Shown here one piece after another: positions 26,355 to 34,660 of a DNA stretch of 64,000 nucleotides (its first letter is position 1; each line of letters opens with the position of its first letter). The notes under the pieces are model-generated. The model did no database searches. It saw only the letters and a list, made by a program, of their open reading frames with translations, and was not told where the DNA came from. The stretch is from Streptomyces spiroverticillatus. Lineage in GTDB: Bacteria > Actinomycetota > Actinomycetes > Streptomycetales > Streptomycetaceae. The DNA is taken from contig BMUX01000022.1 in assembly GCA_014650415.1 (NCBI GenBank), positions 46,137 through 110,136 of the forward strand, in the 5' to 3' direction. Position numbers and translations under genes: made by a program.

Positions 26355-27575
26355 ATGCCCGAAGCCGTCATCGTCTCGACCGCCCGCTCCCCCATCGGCC
26401 GCGCCTTCAAGGGCTCCCTGAAGGACCTCCGCGCCGACGACCTCACCGCGACCATCATTCAGGCCGCCCTCGCCAAGGTCCCCGAGCTGGACCCCCGGGA
26501 CATCGACGACCTCATGCTCGGCTGCGGCCTCCCGGGCGGCGAGCAGGGCAACAACCTCGGCCGCATCGTCGCCGTGCAGATGGGGATGGACCACCTCCCC
26601 GGCTGCACGATCACCCGTTACTGTTCGTCGTCGCTCCAGACCTCGCGGATGGCGCTGCACGCCATCAAGGCGGGCGAGGGCGACGTCTTCATCTCGGCCG
26701 GTGTCGAGATGGTCTCGCGCTTCGCCAAGGGCAACTCCGACTCCTGGCCCGACACCCACAACCCCCTCTTCGCCGACGCCGAGGCCCGCACCGCCGCCCG
26801 CGCCGAGCAGGAGGGCGCCGACTGGCACGACCCCCGCGAGGACGGGCTCGTGCCGGACGCGTACATCTCGATGGGGCAGACCGCCGAGAACCTGGCCCGC
26901 CTCAAGGGCATCAGCCGGCGCGAGATGGACGAGTTCGGCGTCCGCTCGCAGAACCTCGCCGAGCAGGCGATCAAGAACGGGTTCTGGGCACGGGAGATCA
27001 CCCCGGTCACCACCCCCGACGGCACGGTCGTCAGCCAGGACGACGGCCCGCGCGCCGGAGTCACCCTCGAAGGCGTGGAGGGCCTCAAGCCGGTCTTCCG
27101 CCCCGACGGACTCGTCACCGCCGGCAACTGCTGCCCGCTCAACGACGGCGCCGCCGCGCTGGTGATCATGTCCGACACGAAGGCCGCCGAGCTGGGCCTG
27201 ACCCCGCTCGCCCGCATCGTCTCCACCGGCGTCTCCGGCCTCTCCCCCGAGATCATGGGGTACGGCCCGGTCGAGGCCAGCAAGCAGGCGCTGAAGCGCG
27301 CCGGGCTGAGCATCGGCGACATCGACCTCGCCGAGCTGAACGAGGCCTTCGCCGCCCAGGTGATCCCGTCCTACCAGGACCTCGGTCTGGACCTGGACAA
27401 GGTCAACGTCAACGGCGGCGCCATCGCCGTCGGCCACCCCTTCGGCATGACCGGCGCCCGCATCACCGGCACGCTGATCAACAGCCTCCAGTTCCACGAC
27501 AAGCAGTTCGGCCTGGAGACCATGTGCGTCGGCGGCGGCCAGGGCATGGCCATGGTCATCGAGCGCCTCAGCTGA
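26355..27575 (+). CDS. Acetyl-CoA C-acetyltransferase (thiolase)
   Basis: A 406-residue thiolase that joins two acetyl-CoA into acetoacetyl-CoA or cleaves 3-ketoacyl-CoA. The nucleophile is Cys90 in ITRYCSSSLQ; the second-site motif GGAIAVGHPFGMTG contains the catalytic His, and the general-base Cys is in METMCVGGGQG near the end. CAGGAG lies upstream of the ATG at 26355. Length is normal. The gene is followed by a perfect 20 bp hairpin, so it is probably a single-gene unit. Confidence 0.93.
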   Translation: MPEAVIVSTARSPIGRAFKGSLKDLRADDLTATIIQAALAKVPELDPRDIDDLMLGCGLPGGEQGNNLGRIVAVQMGMDHLPGCTITRYCSSSLQTSRMALHAIKAGEGDVFISAGVEMVSRFAKGNSDSWPDTHNPLFADAEARTAARAEQEGADWHDPREDGLVPDAYISMGQTAENLARLKGISRREMDEFGVRSQNLAEQAIKNGFWAREITPVTTPDGTVVSQDDGPRAGVTLEGVEGLKPVFRPDGLVTAGNCCPLNDGAAALVIMSDTKAAELGLTPLARIVSTGVSGLSPEIMGYGPVEASKQALKRAGLSIGDIDLAELNEAFAAQVIPSYQDLGLDLDKVNVNGGAIAVGHPFGMTGARITGTLINSLQFHDKQFGLETMCVGGGQGMAMVIERLS

Positions 27576-27590
27576 TTCTTGTGCTGTGCG

Positions 27591-27645
27591 TACGGGGATG
27601 CCCCGGCCCGAGCGGCAGACGCTCACGGGCCGGGGCATCCCCGTA
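27591..27645 (+). terminator. Long hairpin terminator after thiolase
   Basis: A perfect 20 bp inverted repeat (27591-27610 and 27626-27645). The loop contains a nested AGCG/CGCT stem. There is no T-tract. This is the longest uninterrupted stem I found in the window. Confidence 0.85.
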
Positions 27646-28027
27646 ACCCCGCCCGGTGTGGAACAGCTCACGAATCACCGGGATCAGCGAGCGCGCGAGC
27701 CCCGTCGAGCGCACAATCGTGTGAGCGCTTCCGGAGCGCGCCTTGCCCGCGCGCCCCTCCCATCGCTCCGCGTCCCAGTCGTGACCCAATCTCCCCCAGG
27801 ATGTGACCTGTGTCCGGGGAGACGGGGAAACGTGCAGGTCACAGCAGAGATGGTCGGTTCGCCAGGCCCAAAGGCCCGTCCGATTCATGACGTTATGCAC
27901 TGTGAGCGAGCGAACGTGCACGGGAAGCTGATGTAGGAAGTTCGGGGGATCGGTCGGGGGACCGATGCAGGCTGGGGTCCGCCCCGGAGTCCGCCCAGGG
28001 GATCGCAATGAATTCAGGAGTACGCAC
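27646..28027. other. Intergenic region, no gene seen
   Basis: A 382 bp stretch between the thiolase terminator and the coiled-coil membrane protein. It should carry the promoter for that gene. I see no convincing promoter pair, hairpin or RNA; an open frame at 27586-27936 has poor codon bias and no ribosome site. CAGGAG at 28015-28020 serves the downstream GTG. Confidence 0.5.
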
Positions 28028-28978
28028 GTGAGCGCCATGTCCTTCGCCCTGCTGCTCGCCACCGCTGCCACGGCGGCCGTCGGCGGCGCCGCCCTGCACA
28101 CCGTGCGCGGTCTCCGCCAGGAGGTCGCCGCCCTGCGCGCCGACCGGGCCGCCGACCGCGCGGAGGCTGCGGAGCTGCGGGCGCAGGCGGCACTGACCGC
28201 GCTCCCCCAGCAGACCCGCGGCGGCGAGACCCCGGCCGCCGAGATACGGGCCGCGGTGTCCGAGGCGCTGGCCGAGGAGCGCGAGCGGGAGCTGGCCGAG
28301 GCGCGTGCCTTCTGGGCGGCGCAGGAGGCCCGCGACGCGGCCGACGCGCCCTCGCTGCTGGGCGGCCTGACCACCGCCGAGCAGGAGTCCCTCTCGTACT
28401 ACATGCCGCAGCCCTCGGACTTCACCGGGCTCAAGGAGAGCGACCTGGAGGCCTTCCTGGCCACCTCCCGGGGCGAGCTGAACTTCGCCGAGGAGTTCGA
28501 CCTGACGCCGCCGCCCGGCATCGAGGAAATCGCCGCCGAGTCCACGGAGTCCACCGACGACGAAGCCGCGGAGGACGACGAGCTGGACGGCGACCCGGCC
28601 GCGCTGGCCGCCGCCCGCCGCCGGCATCCCTCGCACCCCGACTTCGTCCCCGTGCAGACCTCCCCCGTGACGGGCGACCACGCCTTCACGATGTCCCGCC
28701 TGGAGGGCCTCGCCGCGGCCCGCGCGCCGCTGGCGGACGTGCGTCCGGGCCCGCTGGGCACCCTCGACGTGTACGTCTTCGCGGACGGTACGACGCTGTG
28801 CATGACCCCCGGGCACCGCGAGACGGCGGAGCAGCTCGCGGACGCGCTGCGGGCGGGCAACACCCCGGTGCTGCTGGGGGGCTCCGGGATCTCGGGGGCG
28901 TACGCGCTGACCTTCTCCTGCGGTGCGGAGAACGTCTACATCCTGGCCGACCGGGTCATCGCGTCCGTCCCGGACTAG
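28028..28978 (+). CDS. Membrane-anchored coiled-coil protein of unknown function
   Basis: A 316-residue protein. A hydrophobic N-terminus (about 3-22) is followed by an Ala/Glu/Arg-rich coiled coil (about 25-105), then an acidic linker (STESTDDEAAEDDELD, about 175-195) and a compact C-terminal domain (about 230-316) that looks folded but unnamed. The start is GTG at 28028, 7 bp after CAGGAG; an ATG six bases later is a weaker alternative. Its 3' end overlaps by 4 bp with the convergent small gene at 28975. I do not recognise the family beyond Streptomyces-conserved hypothetical proteins. Confidence 0.75.
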   Translation: MSAMSFALLLATAATAAVGGAALHTVRGLRQEVAALRADRAADRAEAAELRAQAALTALPQQTRGGETPAAEIRAAVSEALAEERERELAEARAFWAAQEARDAADAPSLLGGLTTAEQESLSYYMPQPSDFTGLKESDLEAFLATSRGELNFAEEFDLTPPPGIEEIAAESTESTDDEAAEDDELDGDPAALAAARRRHPSHPDFVPVQTSPVTGDHAFTMSRLEGLAAARAPLADVRPGPLGTLDVYVFADGTTLCMTPGHRETAEQLADALRAGNTPVLLGGSGISGAYALTFSCGAENVYILADRVIASVPD

Positions 28979-29286
28979 AGGTTCTTCTCCACCGCTTCGA
29001 CCAGCTTCACGGCCTCGTCCAGTTCACCGGACGGGGCCGTTCCCATGGCCAGCGCCAAGTCCCGGCCCGCGACGGCCAGTTGGTCGGCGACCGAGAAGAG
29101 GCCCGCGTCGGGCAGCTCGCGCGGCTCGCGGTCCGGGAACTCCAGGCGCTGTGCGCGCAGGGCGAGTTCGCGGGCCAGCGCCAGTCCTTCGGCTGCGGCG
29201 CCGCGCCGCAGCCGGCTCTCGGGGGTGGACCGCAGGCGGTCGGCGAGCCGTTCCACGGCGGTCAGCAGGGGGGTCGTATCCAGCAC
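28975..29286 (-). CDS. Small conserved hypothetical protein
   Basis: A 103-residue, predicted all-helical cytosolic protein (LLTAVERLADRLRS; EGLALARELALRAQRL; SVADQLAVAGRDLALAMG). It starts with GTG at 29286 and converges with the coiled-coil protein gene, the two stops overlapping by 4 bp. No motif points to a function. Codon bias in this frame is Streptomyces-like, which is the main reason to call it. Confidence 0.65.
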   Translation of the reverse strand: MLDTTPLLTAVERLADRLRSTPESRLRRGAAAEGLALARELALRAQRLEFPDREPRELPDAGLFSVADQLAVAGRDLALAMGTAPSGELDEAVKLVEAVEKNL

Positions 29287-29388
29287 ATCGCGACCCTACG
29301 CGCCCGCCCGGGACTGTTGCCAACAGGCCGACACTCAGGCACGGTGCAGTGAAGGACCAGCACCGCGCAAAGCCTTCCGGAGGCGCCG

Positions 29389-29619
29389 ATGTCCCAAGTC
29401 TTCTCCGAAGAGACCCACCGCAACCTGCTCTCCCGCATCCCCCACTGCACCGGTCGTGAAGTGTCCGACTGGCTGCGCACCGTCGAGGACGGTCCCTCCC
29501 TCTTCCGCTTCGAGGAAAAGGTGAGCTGGCTCCGCAGCGAGCACAACCTGGCCCACGGGCACGCCAAGGCGATCATCCACGAGTACGACCTCAGGCGCGC
29601 CGCCCGCAAACTCCGCTGA
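29389..29619 (+). CDS. DUF4287 domain protein
   Basis: A 76-residue protein that is essentially one DUF4287 domain, with the WL-x-EHNLAHGHAKAIIHEY pattern near the middle. GGAGG precedes ATG at 29389. The family is small, cytosolic and of unknown role. It converges with the Bax-inhibitor gene across the hairpin at 29651-29686. Confidence 0.85.
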   Translation: MSQVFSEETHRNLLSRIPHCTGREVSDWLRTVEDGPSLFRFEEKVSWLRSEHNLAHGHAKAIIHEYDLRRAARKLR

Positions 29620-29650
29620 CCCCTACTCCCCCGCTCCCCCTACGGACGCG

Positions 29651-29686
29651 GAAGGGCCCGCGGACCATTCGGTCCGCGGGCCCTTC
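29651..29686. terminator. Bidirectional hairpin terminator
   Basis: A perfect 16 bp inverted repeat (29651-29666 and 29671-29686) with a 4-base loop ATTC lies between convergent genes. Confidence 0.88.
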
Positions 29687-29704
29687 CCGTGCTCACCGGC
29701 TCTG

Positions 29705-30589
29705 CTAGTCGTCGCCGCTCAGGATCGAGACGAGACGCAGCATCTCCAGGTAGATCCACACCAGGGTCATGGTGAGGCCGAAGGCCGCCAGCCAGGACTC
29801 CTCGCGGGGGGCACCGTAGGCGATGCCGTCCTCGACCTGCTTGAAGTCCAGCGCCAGGAAGAAGGCGCCGAGCAGGACACCGACGATGCCGAAGACGATG
29901 CCCAGGCCACCGCTGCGGAAGCCGAGGCCGTCACCGCCGCCGAAGACCATGAACAGCAGGTTCACGGCGGTGAGCACCATGAAGCTGATCGCGGCGATCA
30001 TCACGAAGCGCGTGAAGCGGGCGGTGACGCGCACGATGCGGGTCTTGTACAGCACGAGCATGGTGGCGAAGACCGCCATCGTGCCGAGGACCGCCTGCAT
30101 CGCGGCGCCGGGCGCCACCCAGGTGTTGATGTAGTTGCTCAGTGCGCCCAGGAAGAGGCCCTCGAAGCCCGCGTACGCCAGGATCAGCGCCGGGACCGGC
30201 TTCTGCTTGAACGACTGGACCAGACCGAGCACCATCGCGACGAGCGCCGCGCCGATGGCCAGACCCAGGCCCATGTTGGTGATCCACGCCACGGCCGCGC
30301 CGCCGACCACGAGGCCGAGGGTGATGGCCGTGCGCGTGACGACGTCGTCCATCGTCATGACGCTGCCGCGCGGCGGCGCCACCGGGGCGCCGTACTGGTC
30401 CTGCTGTGCGTACGGGTTGGTCGCGTACGGGTTCGTCGCGTCCTGGGCGTACGGGTTCCCCTGGGCGTACGGGTTGCCCTGGGTCCCTACGGCGGGGCCC
30501 CCGGCCTGCGGCTGCTGGGCGTTGAAGCCCGCGTGGCCGTTGTCGCGGCCGAACCCCCGTCGCGAGAAGACCGGGTTGCTGCTCCTCAT
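29705..30589 (-). CDS. Bax inhibitor-1/YccA family membrane protein
   Basis: A 294-residue integral membrane protein of the BI-1 (UPF0005) family. The first 75 residues are soluble and contain repeated NPYA(Q) units. Seven hydrophobic segments follow from about residue 85, ending with LTMTLVWIYLEMLRLVSIL. In other bacteria such proteins are proposed calcium leak channels or regulators of membrane proteolysis; the role here is unknown. GAGGAG precedes ATG at 30589. A TTGACA at 30629-30624 could be its minus-35, though the matching minus-10 is poor. Confidence 0.9.
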   Translation of the reverse strand: MRSSNPVFSRRGFGRDNGHAGFNAQQPQAGGPAVGTQGNPYAQGNPYAQDATNPYATNPYAQQDQYGAPVAPPRGSVMTMDDVVTRTAITLGLVVGGAAVAWITNMGLGLAIGAALVAMVLGLVQSFKQKPVPALILAYAGFEGLFLGALSNYINTWVAPGAAMQAVLGTMAVFATMLVLYKTRIVRVTARFTRFVMIAAISFMVLTAVNLLFMVFGGGDGLGFRSGGLGIVFGIVGVLLGAFFLALDFKQVEDGIAYGAPREESWLAAFGLTMTLVWIYLEMLRLVSILSGDD

Positions 30590-30743
30590 CTCACTCCTCC
30601 ATGGCCACCGTGTGCGACCTTGCTGTCAAGGGTAATGGGGTCGCAAAGAAACCACCCCTGTACCAGAGGAGGATCTTTCTACGATCGTGACGAACCGACG
30701 TCGCCGCGGAAATGTTCCCGAGGGGGCTCCGGCGGGAGGAATG

Positions 30744-30826
30744 TGCCCGGAACCGGACTCGAACCGGTACGCCCCCGAGGGGCAGCGAGGTTTAAGCTCG
30801 CCGTGTCTGCATTCCACCATCCGGGC
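30744..30826 (-). tRNA. bldA: tRNA-Leu (anticodon UAA), bldA
   Basis: An 83-base class II tRNA. The acceptor GCCCGGA pairs with TCCGGGC, the anticodon loop CTTAAAC gives anticodon TAA, the variable arm is a GCCCC-TCG-GGGGC hairpin, and the T-arm has GGTTCGAGTCC. CCA is not encoded. It reads UUA, the rarest codon in Streptomyces, and in this genus it is the developmental tRNA bldA, which gates morphological differentiation and antibiotic genes containing TTA. A TAGGCT minus-10-like hexamer (30860-30855) lies about 28 bases upstream. It is unlinked to its neighbours by function. Confidence 0.95.
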
Positions 30827-31221
30827 AGGCGCGCGGGCCGCGACAATGGCTCAGAGCCTATCCGCAGGCGTCCCCCGAACAGCGGTACATCTCCCCAATG
30901 CTGTCTTATTTTATGGGCGCTTGATGGAGCGTCAGCAGCCGCGGCAGACCATCGGCACATGCCGGAGCGGGTGCGGAGCCGTGTCGTCCGGTGTCGGAGC
31001 GTGCACGGGATTGACGGAAACTCGACCTCTTGTGCACAGGTGACCACGCCTTGCGCACACCCGCCGGGCTCTCGGGGTCACCGTCATACCTAGGTAGGAC
31101 AGCGGGGCGTACGGGTCAGACCGGAGACTGCCCCAGGACTGCCGTGCGGAGTGACTCGTGGACGTAAAAGCGCCGTGAGGATGGAAAGCGTCCCCCCGAG
31201 CGTCCCGACAGGAGTCCCGCC
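30827..31221. other. Intergenic region between bldA and the ABC exporter
   Basis: A 395 bp stretch carrying the presumed bldA promoter on the left and the ABC exporter promoter on the right. Around 30900-30915 it is unusually AT-rich. A perfect palindrome at 31087-31096 is listed separately. No open frame has convincing codon bias. Confidence 0.55.
31087..31096. promoter_or_regulatory. TACCTAGGTA palindrome upstream of ABC exporter
   Basis: A perfect 10 bp palindrome 125 bp before the GTG of the ATP-binding subunit, in an otherwise GC-rich leader. It may be an operator for a repressor of the exporter; none is encoded nearby. Confidence 0.35.
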
Positions 31222-31998
31222 GTGACCACGTACCCGTACCCCACCGCGCACCAGACCGTGGCGGTCGCCGCCCGCGCCACCGAACTGTCGAAGGTCTACG
31301 GTCACGGCGAGACGCAGGTCGTCGCGCTGGACCGGGTGAGCGTCGACTTCCGGCAGGGCGAGTTCACCGCGATCATGGGCCCCTCGGGCTCCGGCAAGTC
31401 GACCCTGATGCACTGCGTCGCGGGTCTGGACTCCTTCTCCTCCGGCTCGGTGCGGATCGGCGAGACGGAGCTGGGCACCCTGAAGGACAAGCAGCTCACC
31501 CAGCTGCGCCGGGACAAGATCGGCTTCATCTTCCAGGCGTTCAACCTGCTGCCGACGCTGAACGCCCTGGAGAACATCACGCTCCCCATGGACATCGCGG
31601 GCCGCAAGCCCGACAAGGCGTGGCTCGACAAGGTCATCGAGATGGTCGGCCTCTCGGGCCGCCTCAAGCACCGCCCGTCCGAGCTGTCCGGCGGCCAGCA
31701 GCAGCGCGTGGCCGTGGCCCGCGCCCTGGCCAGCCGCCCGGAGATCATGTTCGGCGACGAGCCGACCGGAAACCTGGACTCGCGCTCCGGCGCCGAGGTG
31801 CTGGGCTTCCTGCGCAATTCCGTACGGGAACTGGGCCAGACCGTCGTGATGGTCACCCACGACCCGGTGGCCGCCTCCTACGCGGACCGTGTGATCTTCC
31901 TGGCCGACGGCCGGATCGTCGACGAGATGATCAAGCCCACCGCCGACGGCGTCCTGGACCGCATGAAGGACTTCGACACCAAGGGCCGTACGAGCTGA
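31222..31998 (+). CDS. ABC transporter ATP-binding subunit (MacB/LolD type)
   Basis: A 258-residue ATPase. Walker A GPSGSGKST (about residue 55), Q-loop FIFQAFNLLP, signature LSGGQQQRVAVARAL, Walker B IMFGDEPTGNLD and the switch His in MVTHDP are all intact. The DEPTGNLD form and the Q-loop FQxFNLLP are typical of MacB/LolD-type ATPases. CAGGAG precedes GTG at 31222. It is followed 54 bp later by the FtsX-like permease, with which it should form one complex. Confidence 0.93.
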   Translation: MTTYPYPTAHQTVAVAARATELSKVYGHGETQVVALDRVSVDFRQGEFTAIMGPSGSGKSTLMHCVAGLDSFSSGSVRIGETELGTLKDKQLTQLRRDKIGFIFQAFNLLPTLNALENITLPMDIAGRKPDKAWLDKVIEMVGLSGRLKHRPSELSGGQQQRVAVARALASRPEIMFGDEPTGNLDSRSGAEVLGFLRNSVRELGQTVVMVTHDPVAASYADRVIFLADGRIVDEMIKPTADGVLDRMKDFDTKGRTS

Positions 31999-32052
31999 AC
32001 CCCCCGCTCCGGCCCCCGATCACCCCCCTCTCTTCCTCCAGGACGTAACCCC

Positions 32053-34584
32053 ATGTTCCGCACCGCCCTGCGCAACGTGCTCGCGCACAAGGCCAGGCTG
32101 CTGATGACGATCCTCGCCGTGATGCTCGGCGTGGCCTTCGTGTCCGGCACCCTGATCTACAGCGACACCCTCAACAAGGCCTACGGCAACCAGGCCACCA
32201 AGAGCCTGAGCAACGTCTCCGTCGGCATCACCTCCCACCACGCGGCCAACGACACCAAGCAGGCCCCGGGCCTCAGCGAGAAGCAGATCGGGCAGATCGC
32301 CGCGCTGGACGGCGTCGAGTCGGTCAGCCCGCGCGTCAACGGCTTCGCCGGCGCCGCCTCCCGCAAGGGCGAGCTGCTCGCCGAGGGCTGGTCCAACAAC
32401 GGTGCGAACTTCTCGCCCGGCAAGGACGGCAAGGACCCCTTCTACGCCTTCACCGACGGCAACGGCCCGACGAAGGCCGGCGAGATCGCCCTCGACGCCG
32501 AGACGGCGAAGAAGGGCGGCTACAAGGTCGGCGACAAGGTCCGCGTCGCCACCAACAAGCCCGCCGAGGAGAACACCCTCACCGGTGTCTTCACCACCGA
32601 GGACGGCCTGGTCAACGCGGGCGGCTCGCTCGTGCTGTTCGACTCGAAGACCGCCCAGAAGATGTTCCTGGCGCCGGGCTACTACTCCGACCTGTCGGTC
32701 ACCGCGAAGCCCGGCACCGACAACGACAAGCTGCTCGCCGAGATCAAGCCGCTGCTGCCGGAGAACGCGCAGGCCCAGACGGCCGCCGAGCTCGCCGCCG
32801 AGCAGACCCGCAGCATCAAGCAGCTGACCGACGGGCTCACCCAGATCCTGCTGGCCTTCGCCGCCATCGCCCTGTTCGTCGGCATCTTCCTGATCGCCAA
32901 CACCTTCACCATGCTGGTCGCCCAGCGCACCAAGGAACTCGCGCTGATGCGCGCCGTGGGCGCCTCCCGCAAGCAGATCACCCGGTCCGTGCTCCTCGAA
33001 GCGATGATCGTCGGCCTGGTCGCCTCGGTGGTCGGCTTCGTCATCGGCGTCGGCATGGCCGCCGGCATGGGCCCGCTGATGGACCTCATCGGCGCCCAGC
33101 TCCCGGCCGGCGGCATGGTCATCACCGCCACCCCGGTCCTCACCGCGCTCGCCGTCGGCGTACTGATCACGATGCTCGCCGCCTGGCTGCCGGGCCGCCG
33201 CGCCGCGAAGATCCCGCCGGTCGCCGCGATGAACAGCGTGCACGCCACCGAGACCGTCAAGTCCCTGGTCGTACGGAACACCATCGGCGCGATCCTGGCG
33301 CTCGGCGGCGGTGCGGTCATCGTCGGCGGTGCGGCGATGGGCAAGGACGGCCGCACGGTCATCGGCTTCGGCGCGTTCCTGACGCTGCTCGGGGTAATCG
33401 TGCTGATCCCGCTGCTGTCGCGGCCGCTGATCCGGCTGATCCAGCCGCTGCTGAACCGCGCCTTCGGCATCTCCGGCAAGCTCGCCGGGCTGAACTCGGT
33501 GCGCAACCCGCGCCGCACCGGCGCCACCGCCTCCGCCCTGGCGATCGGCCTGACCCTGGTCACCGGCCTGACCGTGCTCGGCGTCACCGCGGGCGACTCG
33601 CTGGACCGGGCCACCCGCAAGGACATCACCGCCGACTACCAGGTCTCGATGGCCAACATGTCGGCGATGAGCCAGTCCACCGTCGACGCGCTCGCCAAGG
33701 CCCCCGGTGTCGTCTCCGCGACGCCGAAGCTCTCCGGCGGCGCGCAGGCGGGCCAGAACGACTACCTCGGCATCTCCGGCATCGAGCCCAAGGCGCTGGG
33801 CCCGGCCCTGCACCTGAACGTCCTGGACGGCTCCGAGAACCCCCTCGCCCGGGGCGAGGTCGCGGTCACCAAGGCATACGCGGACAGCACGGGCCTCAAG
33901 GTCGGCCAGACGCTGGACCTGCGGTACGAGGACGACAAGAAGTCCTCCGTGAAGGTCGGCGCGATCTTCGAGGACAGCGACAACTTCGGTGACGTCGTCA
34001 TGGACGTCAAGGAGCTGCTGCCGCACTACCAGACGCCGATGTACTACGAGGCGTTCGTGAAGATGGACGGCGGCGAGTCCGCCGCCAACAAGCAGGCCCT
34101 GGTCGACGCCACCGGCAAGAACCCCGCCATGGTGATCATGGACAAGAACGAGATCGCCGCGAAGATGGGCGGCATGATCACGCAGATGCTGAACATGATG
34201 TACGGCCTGCTGGCGATGGCCCTGGTGATCGCGGTGCTCGGCGTCGTCAACACCCTCGCGATGTCCGTCTTCGAGCGGCAGCAGGAGATCGGCATGCTGC
34301 GGGCGATCGGCCTGGACCGCGGCCGGGTCAAGTCCATGATCCGCCTGGAATCGGTCGTGATCTCCCTGTTCGGCGCGGTCGTCGGCGTGGGTCTGGGCAC
34401 CTTCATCGCCTGGGCGATCGGCCAGACGGTCAAGCACAACATCCCGGAGTACGCCCTGACGATCCCGTGGGGCCGGGTCGGCATCTTCCTGCTGCTGGCC
34501 GGTGTGGTGGGCGTGCTGGCCGCCATGTGGCCGGCCCGCAGCGCGGCGCGGCTGAACATGCTCGCCGCCATCAAGGCCGAGTAG
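32053..34584 (+). CDS. FtsX/MacB-like ABC permease
   Basis: An 843-residue permease with two FtsX units: transmembrane helix near the N-terminus, a large extracellular MacB-like domain (about 50-260), three helices (about 268-390), two further helices near 410-460, a second extracellular domain (about 500-700) and three final helices (about 710-840). This is the eight-helix or larger layout of single-chain mechanotransducing ABC systems. Substrates of the family include lipoproteins, antimicrobial peptides and peptidoglycan-hydrolase activation; which applies is unknown. It closes with the hairpin at 34614-34649. Confidence 0.9.
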   Translation: MFRTALRNVLAHKARLLMTILAVMLGVAFVSGTLIYSDTLNKAYGNQATKSLSNVSVGITSHHAANDTKQAPGLSEKQIGQIAALDGVESVSPRVNGFAGAASRKGELLAEGWSNNGANFSPGKDGKDPFYAFTDGNGPTKAGEIALDAETAKKGGYKVGDKVRVATNKPAEENTLTGVFTTEDGLVNAGGSLVLFDSKTAQKMFLAPGYYSDLSVTAKPGTDNDKLLAEIKPLLPENAQAQTAAELAAEQTRSIKQLTDGLTQILLAFAAIALFVGIFLIANTFTMLVAQRTKELALMRAVGASRKQITRSVLLEAMIVGLVASVVGFVIGVGMAAGMGPLMDLIGAQLPAGGMVITATPVLTALAVGVLITMLAAWLPGRRAAKIPPVAAMNSVHATETVKSLVVRNTIGAILALGGGAVIVGGAAMGKDGRTVIGFGAFLTLLGVIVLIPLLSRPLIRLIQPLLNRAFGISGKLAGLNSVRNPRRTGATASALAIGLTLVTGLTVLGVTAGDSLDRATRKDITADYQVSMANMSAMSQSTVDALAKAPGVVSATPKLSGGAQAGQNDYLGISGIEPKALGPALHLNVLDGSENPLARGEVAVTKAYADSTGLKVGQTLDLRYEDDKKSSVKVGAIFEDSDNFGDVVMDVKELLPHYQTPMYYEAFVKMDGGESAANKQALVDATGKNPAMVIMDKNEIAAKMGGMITQMLNMMYGLLAMALVIAVLGVVNTLAMSVFERQQEIGMLRAIGLDRGRVKSMIRLESVVISLFGAVVGVGLGTFIAWAIGQTVKHNIPEYALTIPWGRVGIFLLLAGVVGVLAAMWPARSAARLNMLAAIKAE

Positions 34585-34613
34585 CCCGGCGGGACGGCAG
34601 GCAAGGGACACGG

Positions 34614-34649
34614 GGCGGCCCCACCACGTATGTACGTGGTGGGGCCGCC
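34614..34649. terminator. Bidirectional hairpin terminator
   Basis: A perfect 17 bp inverted repeat with only 2 bases between arms (34614-34630, 34633-34649), between convergent ABC permease and PLD-like genes. Confidence 0.87.
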
Positions 34650-34660
34650 CTCCTGCATGC

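Noticed and set aside
32020..34611. An 863-codon minus-strand frame opposite the ABC permease
   Set aside because: Rich in Asp/His/Gly/Gln from antisense of a coding frame, no ribosome site, and the + strand gene is a clear FtsX permease.
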